From: Aegilops tauschii subsp. strangulata
Lineage: Eukaryota > Streptophyta > Magnoliopsida > Poales > Poaceae
NCBI RefSeq assembly: GCF_002575655.3
Contig: NC_053040.3
Location: forward strand, 226,314,628-226,378,627
Length of the DNA: 64,000 nt
Reading direction: 5' to 3'
The number at the start of each line of letters is the position of its first letter. Position 1 is the stretch's first letter. The notes beneath the pieces are model-generated. The model was not told where the DNA came from. It worked only from the letters and a program-made list of their open reading frames with translations, and searched no databases. Position numbers and translations under genes: made by a program. Below are positions 44,805 to 56,170 of the stretch, piece after piece.

Positions 44805-45116
44805 TTATGTAATTCATGAGCCACCTCCCTAGAGATGATCTACTATAGTATCAAATGCAATATTTATTTTCATTGCTCTGAACCCCTTTCACCTTATGAT
44901 AGGGCATCGAACGATTGCCTGCCCATTCGAAACTTCTCATGGTACCTTCATACTTGCTCTCGATGTTTTTCTTAAGTTTCAACTCGAGAGATAATTCTGC
45001 CACATTCCCTAAATTGTTCACTAGATAATTAACCCTATAAGGGTCCGTTCTTCCGAAGTTACCTCTTACTTCCCCACTTAAATCTCGGGACGAGATTTCT
45101 TGTAGTGGAGGAGATA
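44805..45116 (+). mobile_element. 3' interior of a Gypsy-type element, interrupted by the CACTA
   Basis: The stretch ends ATCTCGGGACGAGATTTCTTG then the purine tract TAGTGGAGGAGATA directly before the LTR at 45,117. It must be the last 312 bp of the internal domain. The rest lies beyond the CACTA insertion and is not identifiable in the window. Confidence 0.75.
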
Positions 45117-48100
45117 TGTAACATCCCCAGCATCACACTACAGTAATCCCTTATGATCGGTGCCAAGTCATCTTGATTTGCGAAGTTTGATCATGCTGGG
45201 ATAATATCTCAACTCAAATCCCTTCTCTGAATTCTATTCAAATTCAAAGTGAAATTTGTAGTTGCACAAAAGTTGCTGCAAAAATGTTCACCATCTGCCA
45301 GAAATTCCATAACATTTATTTGTTAAGGAAAACAACATCACTCCTTTGCAAAAATGGGCACTAGCTTTTAAAACAATGCTATCCCAGCAATTTTTATTGC
45401 CAATTAAGTTATGAAAATACAAATGAATTCTTTTGGTCTCCCAACTTATCATGTCAAGTGCCTAATGTTGCATTGAATTTATGTGGCAAAGTCACATATT
45501 TTACAAAAGTCAAATGGAGTAAAAAAGAAAATGCAACAGAAAAGAATAAAGAAAACAGACAAGAAATAAAAAGAGAAAGGCCGAAGCTTACTGTGCAATT
45601 AGGCCTGCGAGCTACAGTAGCCAGCCTAGCCCACCTAGTAGCGTCGTCCTCCTCATCATGCGCTGTCGCGCGCGCCTGCCGACACGACGACGCCCGTCGC
45701 GCTGTCGCGCATCCCGCGGCTCCCCATTGCGGTTAAGTACTTCCCCGAGCCACTCTCGTCCTTCCCCTCAACCCTAGCCCCCTTACTCGCTCGCACGCGC
45801 CTCACCTCTCTCTTTTCCCCATCTCGCCCGAGAGCTCGTCGTCGTCCTCCGCCGATCCCGTGCCCTCCGTCACCGCCTTGCCTCGCTGAGATGTCGTGAG
45901 GCTCCGCCATTGTCTCCTCCGTCGACTGCGCTCAGCCGTTCGAGTTGGGAGCCACTGAGTCGAGCCCAGCGACCTCTTCTTCCCCTACGGCCATCTTCGA
46001 CTACGGTGATGGTTCCAGCGACGACAAGCCTCCCCGAGGCCATTACAGCACACCTACAGGGCTCGGTGAGCAGTTGCCGTCCTTTCCCCCTCTCTCCCCG
46101 CCTCGGACTGCCGCTGTAGTCACCACCCCTTCCTCCCAGGAGCATGCCGGAGCTCCCTGAGCTTGGTCGTGCCTGCGAGCCACCGCTGCTACTACTGATG
46201 CGGCATGCTGCTGCTGCTCACGCACGCCCAAAGCCACCTGCACTCACGCCCCATGCCCCTCCACCCCCCCTCGCTGCGTCCACTGGCCATGCCCGGTCAC
46301 GGCCGACCGCGTTGGTCGTCCCCTGGTCGCGCCCCGCACGTGCTGCCGCTGCTCTGCTGCTTTCTGCCGCCACCACTTGCTGGCTCCTGCCGTCGCCACC
46401 TCCGACTGCTGCTGCCGGCCCGCCGACGCCCGCGCCTTCTGTCGGTCGCCTCGCCATTGCTCCCTCCCGTGGCCAGCCCTCCCGCGTCACGCGCTGAACC
46501 TGCCGCTCTGTCCGGCCGCGCCGCCCCATGTTGCTTGTGCCCGCACCGCAAGCCCCAGCCGCAGCCTCGCTCACCCCTGCTGGCGCCCGCCGCCCCGCTC
46601 GCTGACGCCACCACCACAGCCCACCACCGCCTCCCCCACAGCCACCGTTTGACTCGCCCGAGAGCGCTCGTTCGAACGCCACCACCTACACGAGCTCCCA
46701 TGGCCGGAGTCGGCCTGCCAGCGATCGTCGGAGCCGCTGGATTAGCGCGGTGGTTACGTGACGTGGCATCATTAGATTAGGTTAATCACGCGCTTAATTA
46801 CCTCCCCTGTGTATGACAGTGGGACCCGTTGTTTAATTAGAACCATTTAATTAGAAGAAATAACATGTTAGGTTTAAACTGAGTCACTAACACGCGGGTC
46901 CCACCGAGCCCGCTGACTGGTCAACCATGGACTAGTCAACTACTAAGTCAACAGTTGACTGGACCCACTATCGGGCCCTGGTGCACTTATGGGTGCACTG
47001 CACCGGGTGCACCCAGTGTTTTAACTGGAATATTTTCGAATTAACTTTAAATCCAGAAATTTCAGAAAATGCTTTAAACTTCGATAAATCATAGGAAATA
47101 ATCCGTAACTCTGATGAAAAAGTTTTATATATGAAATTTTCTCAGAAAAATATGACGAATCCGAATGCGCGGTCCGTTTACCTGTCAGATGCCTCTAACT
47201 ATCTGAACATGGAACATTTCCCCCTCCGGTCATCCGTGTGACAAAGGTCCGGAACCTGGAAAACATTCCCGGTTGAATTCCCCCTTCACCTATCGTGCAA
47301 CACTTAGTTAGGTCGACCCTAGTTCCGCTTTTTTTAATGTCGTGCTTAGTGGTACCTCTGTTTGCTATGTATTTACTATTTCTTCCCCCTCTTCTCTCCG
47401 GTAGACCCAGAGACCGCGGTTGATGCCACTGTGATCGGCTACGTCGCCGACGACCCTTCTTCTCTTTCAGAAGAGCTTCCAGGCAAGCCTCCCCTTGATA
47501 ACTCCGATATCGCCCATTCTATTCTCTTATGCTTGCATTAGATTTTGCTACTGTAATTGATTGCTCTTATTCTAATGCATAGCCTGTTTTTTCTACCTGC
47601 TTTTTCTAAACTGCTTAGTATAGGCTGGTTAGAGATCCATTAGTGACCCCCATCTTGTCCCAGTTGCCCCGCTTTATGTTCGATGACCCGATCAACGTGA
47701 TCGACGTCCAGGCCCCGACACCGCACATCACCCCCCTCCCCTTAGTTGTACGACCCTACAGAGTTACTATCGAGTGCCGAGGGTGATACCTCATCAGCAC
47801 TTCTGATGTTAACCCTGTAATGTAGCTATTCGGTCGTGGTCATCGAGGGTGATTCCTCCTTGACCACTCCCGATAATGACTCTGTCATGCAACCCCTCAA
47901 GTGTGTACCAACGAGGGTGATTCCTCCAAGTCCACCTTGATGGTTACATCGAGTGGGAATCCGTCGAGGGTGATTCCTCAGGTTTCCCCCTTGGTGTTAG
48001 ACACACGGTTACTATGGTTACTATGACTTTACACTGAACCATGTTTCTAAAGACGGGTCTGCCCTGAGGGGTACCCGCCCGAGCATATTTGCGAGTGATG

Positions 48101-49441
48101 AGGAGTCGGGTTGACTTGGAGGGTGCCCGCGAGATAATTAGGAGGCGTGGCCGGGCATTCTTAGCCCTTGCCGCAAGTCCTCGAGACGGGGTGGCGGGGT
48201 CACATCTTTCGTGGGTCTCTGCTTGTTACCGCGCGTTCCTAATCCACTATGATTTGGATATTTGATCCGAGGGGCCTCTGGCCTGATAGCACTAACCATC
48301 ACGTGGGCATAGTATGGGTGTTCTGCGTCGTATGCATCAGCCGAAGCTTAATAGACGTCATGCGACTGAGCGGCGCGCGCCGGGTTGGACTGGTAAGCAC
48401 CTGCCTTTTTAAGGAGGTAGCTAGGTCTGCTCACCGGCCGCGATCGCAATGTGCAGGAGCGTCTGGGGCGATGGCCCAAGACCCCTGGGGGCATAGGTTT
48501 AGTTCAGCGTGCTGACCTCTCTGTTAAATTTTCAGTCGGGTTGCGGCTTATCGTTTGGCCAAGGGCGGGCATGACCCAGTAAAGTGTGTCCGGCCGGAGT
48601 TAAGCGAGCGTGGTGGGTAAGTTGGTGCACCCCTGCAGGGAAGAAATCATCTATCGATAGCCTGTCCTACGGTAACGGACACTCGGAGTTGTATCCCTAT
48701 TGATACAACTAGAACTGGATACTTGAGGTGATAACTGGATAGTATGGCTCTGGGATTGCTTTCTCGCGGGGAGTCGAGGAAGGATCTCTGGGGGAGGTTG
48801 ATGACACTACTACTACTTTACTTTATGCTAGTCTGCACTCTTCTAATGCTGCAAGACCGCTGAAGATGCTGAAGATGCTAGTCATCAATAGGACTAGGCT
48901 CTCTCCTCTATTCTGGCATTCTGCAGTTCAGTCCACAGATACAACCCTTCCATTTGATACCAATCCATACTTAGTATAGATTTGATGCTTGCGAGTACTT
49001 TGGATGAGTACTCACGGTTGCTTTTGCTACCCCCTTTCCCCCTTTCTTCTTCTTTCCAGTTCATGCAACCAGATGTCAGAGCCCAGGAACCAGATGCCAC
49101 CGCTGATGCCTACTACTACGTGGAGACCGCCGACGACCAGGAGTAGTTAGGAGGTCCCAGGTGGGAGGCCTTGCCTTTTCGATCATTGCTGCTTTTGTGC
49201 TAGCCTTCTTAAGGCAAACTTGTTCAACTTATGTCTATACTCAGATAATGTTTCTTTCGCTGACTCGGTTCTTTTCGAGCTTATGTATTCGAGCCCTCGA
49301 GGCCCTTGGCTTGTAATATAAATCATGTATTATCTTAATTTGTGTCTAGAGTTGTGTTGTGATATCTTCCCGTGAGTCCCTGATCTCGATCATACACATT
49401 TGCGTGTATGATTAGTGTATAATTGAATCGGGGGCATCACA
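45117..49441 (+). repeat. 3' LTR (4.3 kb) of a large Gypsy-type element
   Basis: It begins TGTAACATCCCCAGCATCAC and ends ATCGGGGGCATCACA (TG...CA), 4,325 bp. It aligns in reverse complement with the solo LTR at 57,579-61,933 along its length, which fixes both ends. A GAGGGTGATTCCTC motif recurs four times at 47,780-47,990. The GC-rich block at 45,700-46,750 contains Pro/Ala/Arg-rich open frames that are not conserved as proteins in the other copy. The 5' LTR is not in view. Confidence 0.88.
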
Positions 49442-50387
49442 GGTAGCCTTGGGGACTACACCTAGTGGGTGCACTCAGCATTTTTTTACGTATGGTGGAA
49501 GGTTACATTTTCCAGTCGGAACGACGGAGCTCTAAATAAAAGGTATGAAATTCAATCCCTTATCTTTCTTAAGCGTAGGGATGAAAGCCAAGAATGAAGT
49601 CGTCTCATCTCGTATGGTAGCCTATTCTTTACCTCTCGTTCCAGGATTGGATGCAACATTTCTATGTTATAGATAGGTGAGTTGAGCAATACTTGTTTTC
49701 GAGGATTTCCACAAGTCCGTCCGAGTTGAGGGGCTAGGGCTTGAATCCGGTCGGTTGTCCGACAGTGCCGTAGTTGAATAACCATTTCATTTATTTACTT
49801 CTAGAAGGACTCGAAGTGAGACCAGAGAGAGAAGAGTTTTCCCGCAAACCATAGCGACTAGCTAGTCTCAAAACAAAATACTTCTTTTTACATAGCGGGG
49901 TTGGGAAAGTAAGGAAAGTCAAGCCCGATGATTCTGTGGGAAGGGACGGATTCCGAATTCCTTTTTCCTTCCTTTTTACGCCATCTCCTGCCAATCCTTC
50001 AAGATATGAAGCAATATTTTATTAAGACTAAGAGAAGGTTGCTATGGCCCAATCCCGTGCCCCCACTAGAAAGTGACTCATGTTGATGAGCTAAAAACTC
50101 TAAGACTACCATCGACTGCTTCCAGTCGGCGGTAGCCTCGGGGAGTACACCCAGTGGGTGCACTCAGCGTGCCCCCACTGGAACCGAAAACACTCGGAAG
50201 TGAGCTGGCCAAATCCGAGTGACAACAGTGGCAAAGAAAATTTCAAGCTTCTGACTCTGCCGACTGCTTCTAGTAGACGGAAACCTCAGGGACTACACCC
50301 AGTTGGTGCACTCAGCGTGCCCCCACTGGAACAAAAACACCAAGTGGGTGTGCCCTACGCAAACCCACTGACAGGAATACTACCATC
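49442..50387. repeat. Three tandem ~148-bp LTR-like repeats, one split by an insertion
   Basis: GGTAGCCTCGGGGAGTACAC then CCAGTGGGTGCACTCAGCGTGCCCCCACTGG recurs at 49,442 (interrupted after GCACTCAGCA at 49,480 and resumed at 50,056), 50,131 and 50,279. The block resembles the U3 part of wheat Gypsy LTRs. The large 3' LTR ends exactly at its left edge. Confidence 0.65.
49481..50055. other. 575-bp insertion of organelle-like sequence
   Basis: Foreign-looking DNA interrupts a repeat unit whose halves (GCACTCAGCA / CGTGCCCCCACTAG) would otherwise be contiguous. It has no TIR or LTR. The text (GAAGTGAGACCAGAGAGAGAAG, GGAAAGTCAAGCCCGATG, TTCCTTTTTCCTTCC) looks like plant mitochondrial intergenic DNA. 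Two open minus frames (49,552-49,785 and 49,791-49,994) have no recognised product. Mitochondrial origin is a suspicion, not shown. Confidence 0.35.
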
Positions 50388-51908
50388 TGATACGTCTCTG
50401 TCGTATCTATATTTTTTTATTGTTCCATGCCAATATTCTACAACTTTTACATACTTTTGGCAACTTTTTATACTATTTTTGGGGACTAACATATTGATTC
50501 AGTGCCCAGTGCCAGTTCCTGTTTGTTGCATGTCATTTGTTTCGCAGAAAATCCATATCAAACAGAGTCCAAACGGGATAAAAACTGACAGAGATTTTTT
50601 TGGAATATATGTGAATTTTGGGATGTGGAATAAACGTGAGACGATGCCCGAGGGGCCCACAAGGGTGAGGGGCGCGCCCCAGGGGGTCAGGCGCGCCCTG
50701 GTCCCTCGTGTCCACTCCGTAAGGTGGTTGGTGCCCTTCTTTCACCGCAAGAAAGCCAATATCCGGATAAAAATCGTGTCCAAATTTCAGCCCAATCGGA
50801 GTTACGGATCTCCGGGAATATAAGAAACGGTGAAAGGGCAGAATCAGGAACGCAGAAACAGAGAGAGACAGATCCAATCTCGGTGGGGTTCTCGCCCCTC
50901 CCATGCCATGGAAGCCAAGGACCAGCGGGGAAACCCTTCTCCCATCTAGGGAGAAGGTCAAGGAAGAAGAAGAAGAAGAAGGGGGGCTCTCTCCCCCTCT
51001 CTTCCGGTGGCGCCGGAACGCCGCCGGGGCCATCATCGTCATCGCAATCTACACCAACACCTCCGTCATCTTCACCAACATCTCCATCACCTTCCCCCAT
51101 CTATCTACAGCGTTCCACTCTCCCGCAACCCGTTGTACCCTCTACGTGAACATGGTGCTTCATATTATTATCCAATGATGTGTTGCCATCCTATGATGTC
51201 TGAATAGATTTTCGTTGTCCTATCGGTAATTGGTGAATTGCTATGATTGATTTAATTTGCTTGTGATTATGTTGCTGTCCTTTGGTGCCCATCATATGAG
51301 CGCGTGCGTGGATCACACCATAGGGTTAGTTGTATGTTGATAGGACTATGTATTGGAGGGCAAGAGTGACAGAAGCTTCAACCTAGCATAAAAATTGATG
51401 CATACGGGATTGAAGGGGGACCAATATATCTTAATGCTATGGTTGGGTTTTACCTTAATTAACGTTAGTAGTTGTGGATGCTTGCTAATAGTTCCAATCA
51501 TAAGTGCATAGAATTCCAAGGCAGGGATGACATGCTAGCAGTGGCCTCTCCCACATAAAACTTGCTATCGGTCTAGTAAAGTAGTCAATTGCTTAGGGAC
51601 AATTCTGCAACTCCTACCACCACTTTTCAACACTCGCTATACTAAATTTATTACTTCTTTACCTAAACAGCCCCTAGTTTTTATTTACGTGCTCTTTATA
51701 TTCTTGCAAACCTATCCAACAACACCTACAAAGTAGTTATAGTTTCATACTTGTTCTAGGTAAAGCGAACGTTAAGCGTGCGTAGAGTTGTATCGGTGGT
51801 CGATAGAACTTGAGGGGATATTTGTTCTACCTTTAGCTCCTCATTGGGTTCGACACTCTTACTTATCTAAAGAGGCTACAACTGATCTCCTATACTTGTG
51901 GGTTATCA
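50388..51908 (+). repeat. 5' LTR of the non-autonomous Gypsy element
   Basis: 1,521 bp with TG...CA ends, followed at 12 bp by the tRNA-Asp primer site. A GAAGAAGAAGAAGAAG run occurs near 50,965-50,980. Confidence 0.85.
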
Positions 51909-51919
51909 AGACCTTTTTC

Positions 51920-51936
51920 TGGCGCCGTTGCCAGGG
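51920..51936 (+). promoter_or_regulatory. Primer-binding site (tRNA-Asp type)
   Basis: TGGCGCCGTTGCCAGGG differs by one base from the TGGCGCCGTTGCCGGGG site used by many plant Gypsy elements. Confidence 0.85.
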
Positions 51937-52032
51937 AGTTATAGCGTGGGGTGAATATTCTCATGTGTGCTTGTTTACTTTATCACTAAGTAATTTTTAC
52001 TTTCTGTTCTAAGTTGTTCTCTATCTTTAGTT

Positions 52033-53296
52033 ATGGATATGGAACACGAAATACCAAAAAAATAGGTTTACTTGCTACTTATGGAGATGGGGAACCTCCT
52101 AAAACCCTCGATGCTCATTATGTGAAAGATATTATGCACTACTTTAATAATCCTGAGAAAACTCCATTCAATTATGTAATGGGAGACATGTTGGATCAAT
52201 GTGAATACTTTAGGGATTATTGCTTGACTCAAAAAGGGAAACTATTATGGGATCAAATTCATATGTTGCATTGGTATGCTCGGCAACTATGCTTGAGATA
52301 TGATTATACTTGTTGCTCTAGGATGAAGGCTCCACACCTTCCCTTTTCATGCAAATTTGATGATAATGAAACCTTAGCTTCTTATGCTAATGGTATATAT
52401 GATTACTATGATGTGGAACGAATAGAAGAATTTGTTGCTTTTAAGGGTGCTTGTGAAATTGAATCTTTGTTTAAAGAGTTTGAAGATTTTGATGATTCAG
52501 TTTATAGACCTGAAAATTTAGCTATCCTTAAATATTGCTATGAGAATTATAAATACAATTATGATGTTGATGATTTTATTGAGAGAGTCTCAGTTGTCCA
52601 AGAAGAGACTAATATTTTGCAGGAGTCTATGGAAGAAGGAATTGATGAAACTATGGGCTCATTGGATGAAAAAGATGATGAGGAGAGCGAAGAACAAAAC
52701 GAGGAAGAGCAGATTAGCTACCCATGCCCACCTTCTAATGAGAGTAACTCTTCAACTCATACATTGTTTAATTCCCTTCGTGCTTACCGAAGGATGATTG
52801 CTATGATGATTGTTATGATCCCGTTGATTCTTTTGAAATATCCCTTTTTGATGATGCTTGCTATGCTTGTGGCCAAGATGCCAATATGAATTATGCTTAT
52901 GGAGATGAACTTGCTATAGTTCCTTATGTTAAACATAAAATTGTTTCTATTGCACCCACGCATGATAGTCCTATTATCTTTTTGAATTCTCCCGACTACA
53001 CTATATCGGAAAAGTTTGCCCTTATTAAGGATTATATTGATGGGTTGCATTTTACTACTACACATGATGATTTTTATAGATATAATATGCATGTGCTTGC
53101 TGCTCCTACTTGCAATTATTATGAGAGAGGAACTACATCTCCGCCTCTCCATGTTTCCAATATGATAAAATTGCAAGAAACTGTTTATACTATGCATTGG
53201 CCTTTACTATGTGTGCATGAATTGTTCTTTTATGACATGCCGATGCATAGGAAGAGAGTTATACTTTGTTGTTGCATGATATATGTTACTTTGTGA
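52033..53296 (+). pseudogene. Gag-like/unknown protein of the non-autonomous Gypsy element, frameshifted
   Basis: An ATG at about 52,033 (MDMEHEIPKK) runs into TAG through an A-run indel. The neighbouring frame then continues GLLATYGDGEPPKTLDAHYV, KDIMHYFNNPEKTPF and on to an acidic region (DEKDDEESEEQNEEEQ). Near 52,785 a second single-base shift is needed to join DDCYDDCYDPVDSF...YACGQDANMNYAYG and the last 136 codons, ending at 53,296. The family role is unknown; position right after the primer site suggests a structural or packaging protein. A Cys-containing DDACYACGQD stretch is not a canonical zinc knuckle. Two lesions make it inactive. Confidence 0.6.
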
Positions 53297-54526
53297 TCAC
53301 TACTAAATCACAAATCATTGTTAATTAAAATTGGCTTTGATATACCTTGGGATCCGGGTGGATCCATTGCTTGAGCACTATATGCCTAGCTTAATGGCCT
53401 TAAAGAAAGCGCTGCCAGGGAGACAACCCGGAAGTTCTAGAGAGTCATTTATTTCTGTTGTGTGCTTTTATAAAGTTTAAAAACAAAAAAAATAAAGAGG
53501 GGATCCTAAACCTTTTTCAAAAAGAAAAGCGAAAGTGAGAAAGACGAACATTGTTAAAGTGGGAGCTAGCCTTGAACTTTGTTCTTGCTCACGGAAACTT
53601 TGTGAATCTTAATTACAGAAACTTTTAAAAAATCCCCTTGTATAATTCCATTGTTTTATAAAAATAATGTGCCAAGATTTGCCTTTAGGATGTTTACATT
53701 GCTTGTTGGTTTGTACGGTGCAAAACAGAAACTTTGGCTGTAGTGCGCGATTTTACATTTTTTACTGGAATGTCAGACGGTTATGAAACTTTTTGCACTG
53801 TCTTTCTATACGAATTGTTTATTTTTCTAATTATTTCAGAATTTTTGGGGTACCAGAGGTATGGTGAATTTTCAGATTACTGCAGACTGTCCTGTTTAAG
53901 ACAGATTCTGTTTTTTATGCATAGTTTGCTTCTTTTGATGAAACTATCGATTTCTATCAGTGGATTAAGCCATGGAAAAGTTATATTACAGTAGCTACAA
54001 TGCAAAAAAAATATGAATTGGTTTGCAACAGTACTTAGAGTAGTGATTTGCTTTATTATACTAACGGATCTTACCGAACTTTCTGTTGAGTTTTGTGTGG
54101 ATGAAGTGTTCGAAGATCGAGGATGTCTCGATATGAGGATAAGGAGGAGAGGCAAGAGCTCAAGCTTGGGGATGCCCAAGGCACCCCAAGTAAATATTCA
54201 AGGAGACTCAAGCGTCTAAGCTTGGGGATGCCCCGGAAGGCATCCCATCTTTCTTCAACAAGTATCGGTATGTTTTCGGATTCGTTTCATTCATGTGATA
54301 TGTGCAAATCTTGGAGCGTCTTTTGCATTTAGTTTTCACTTTTCTTTGATGCACCATGCTGGTATGAGATAGTCCATGGTTGATTTATAGAATGCTCTTT
54401 CCACTTCAATTATATCTTTTGAGTATGGCTTTATAGAATGCTTCATGTGCTTCACTTATATCATTTTAAGTTTGGATTGCATGTTTCTCTTCACATAGAA
54501 AATCAGCATTTGTAGAAGGGGGAGAT
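53297..54526 (+). other. AT-rich 3' interior of the non-autonomous Gypsy element
   Basis: No conserved frame. It contains GCGCTGCCAGGGAGACAACCCGG (53,411-53,433), resembling the GCGCTNNNNGGGAGGCAACCC block of these elements, two AGCTTGGGGATGCCC copies, and TTTATAGAATGCT(C/T) repeats at 54,386 and 54,430. Confidence 0.55.
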
Positions 54527-56115
54527 TGAAAGCACAAGTGCTCCCTGGGTGCTTTTGGTAATTAATGTCAACATATCTCTTGTTGTACTAATACTTTCAT
54601 CTAGTATATTTCATATAAGTCCAACAGTGGAGTGGCATGGACAAGAGGATGTGGAACCCCTTCAAGATGATAAGGACAAAGGATTGGTTCAAGCTCAAAG
54701 CTCAGGACTCTACATTTTTTATTTTAGTGATCCAACATCACATTGAGTCCATAGGAAAGCCAATACTATTAAGAGGGGATGAGGTGTTACTTAATGGCCT
54801 CCTTGCTCAAAGTGCTTAGTGATATGCTCCAAAGCCCTCAACCACTTTCTGACATCCACATATGTCCCAAACTAAAAGTCAAACTAGGCCCCACCGAAAC
54901 TTTCTATCCGGCGCCACCGAGTTCACTTGACATAGCCACTGCCAGAAACCCTAGTCTTTTCGGTCTCACCGATGGGATCTCGGTCTCACCGAGATGGGCT
55001 TGCAAACTCTCTGTTGCCTATTGCATTAATTTCGGTCTCACCGAAATATGAAATCGGTCCATTCGAGTTTGCTTGGCCAACTCTCTGTTTTGCTTATTAC
55101 CCAAATCGGTCCCACCGAGTTTGTGTAATCGGTCAAACCGAGATGAGGCTTTACCCTAACCCTAGCACATCGGTCCCATCGAGTTGATCTTGTCGGTCCC
55201 ACCAAAAATCCTAACGTTCACATTTTGAACTAAATCGGTCTGACCGAGTTTTCTGATTCGGTCCACCGAGTTTGGTGATTTGTGTGTAACGGTTAGATTT
55301 TGTGTGGAGGTTATATATACCCCTCCACCCACTCTTCATTCGTGGAGAGAGCCATCAAAACATGCCTACACTTCCAACATACATTTTCTGAGAGAGAACC
55401 ACCTACACTTGTGTTGAGACCAAGATATTCCAATCCAACCATATGAATCTTGATCTCTAGCCTTCCCCAAGTTGCTTTCCACTCAAATCATCTTTCTACC
55501 AAATCCAATCCTATGAGAGTGAGTTGAGTGTTGGGGAGACTATCATTTGAAGCACAAGAGCAAGGAGTTCATCATCAACAGACCATCTATTACCTCTTGG
55601 AGAGTGGTGTCTCCTAGATTGGTTAGGTGTCACTTGGGAGCCTCCGTCAAGATTGTGGAGTTGAACCAAGGAGTTTGTACGGGCAAGGAGATCGTCTACT
55701 TCGTGAAGATCTACCCTAGTGAGGAAAGTCCTTCGTGGGCGATGGCCATGGTGGATAGACAAGGTTGCTTCTTCGTGGACCCTTCGTGGGTGGAGCCCTC
55801 CGTGGACTCGTGCAACCGTTACCCTTCGTGGGTTGAAGTCTCCATCAACGTGGATGTATGATAACACCACCTATCGGAACCACGGATAAAAAATCTCCGT
55901 GTCTCCTATTGCGTTTGCACACTTCAATCCCATCCCTTTACATTCTTGCAACTTGCATGATTTACTTTCTTCTGCTCATATACTCTTGTCATGCTTGCTT
56001 GATGTTTGTACTTGTGCTAAAACTCCACTTCAACTTAATGAATTTAAAAAAACTGCAATTTTTCTTGCTAAGAGTCTATTCACCCCCCTCTAGACACCTC
56101 TTCTCGATCCTTTCA
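54527..56115 (+). repeat. 5' LTR of the Copia element
   Basis: 1,589 bp with inverted ends TGAAAG/CTTTCA. U3 (54,908-55,270) carries about ten copies of an imperfect palindrome TCGGTC-N-ACCGA(G/A). A TATA box follows at 55,311-55,320. Confidence 0.88.
55311..55320 (+). promoter_or_regulatory. TATA box of the Copia LTR
   Basis: TTATATATAC sits about 45 bp after the last palindrome of the U3 array and about 800 bp before the primer site. Confidence 0.6.
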
Positions 56116-56170
56116 ATTGATATCAGAGCCTTGGTCTCCATTGCTTTGGTTTAAACACCTTTGGAGGAAG

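Larger units (their letters stand above)
50388..54526 (+). mobile_element. Non-autonomous Gypsy element, 5' LTR and interior; 3' LTR absent
   Basis: The LTR at 50,388-51,908 starts TGATACGTCTCTGTCGTATC and ends TGTGGGTTATCA. The primer site TGGCGCCGTTGCCAGGG (tRNA-Asp type, 51,920-51,936) follows. The interior contains a gag-like region and AT-rich DNA with the typical AGCTTGGGGATGCCC(A/C) blocks (54,160 and 54,217) seen in Triticeae Gypsy elements. No polymerase domains are visible. The sequence stops at the Copia LTR at 54,527, so the 3' end was lost or lies beyond the Copia. Confidence 0.8.

Noticed and set aside
46144..46780. GC-rich frames up to 191 codons on both strands.
   Set aside because: Inside the 4.3-kb LTR; no domain, and the matching region of the solo LTR does not conserve any of them as protein.
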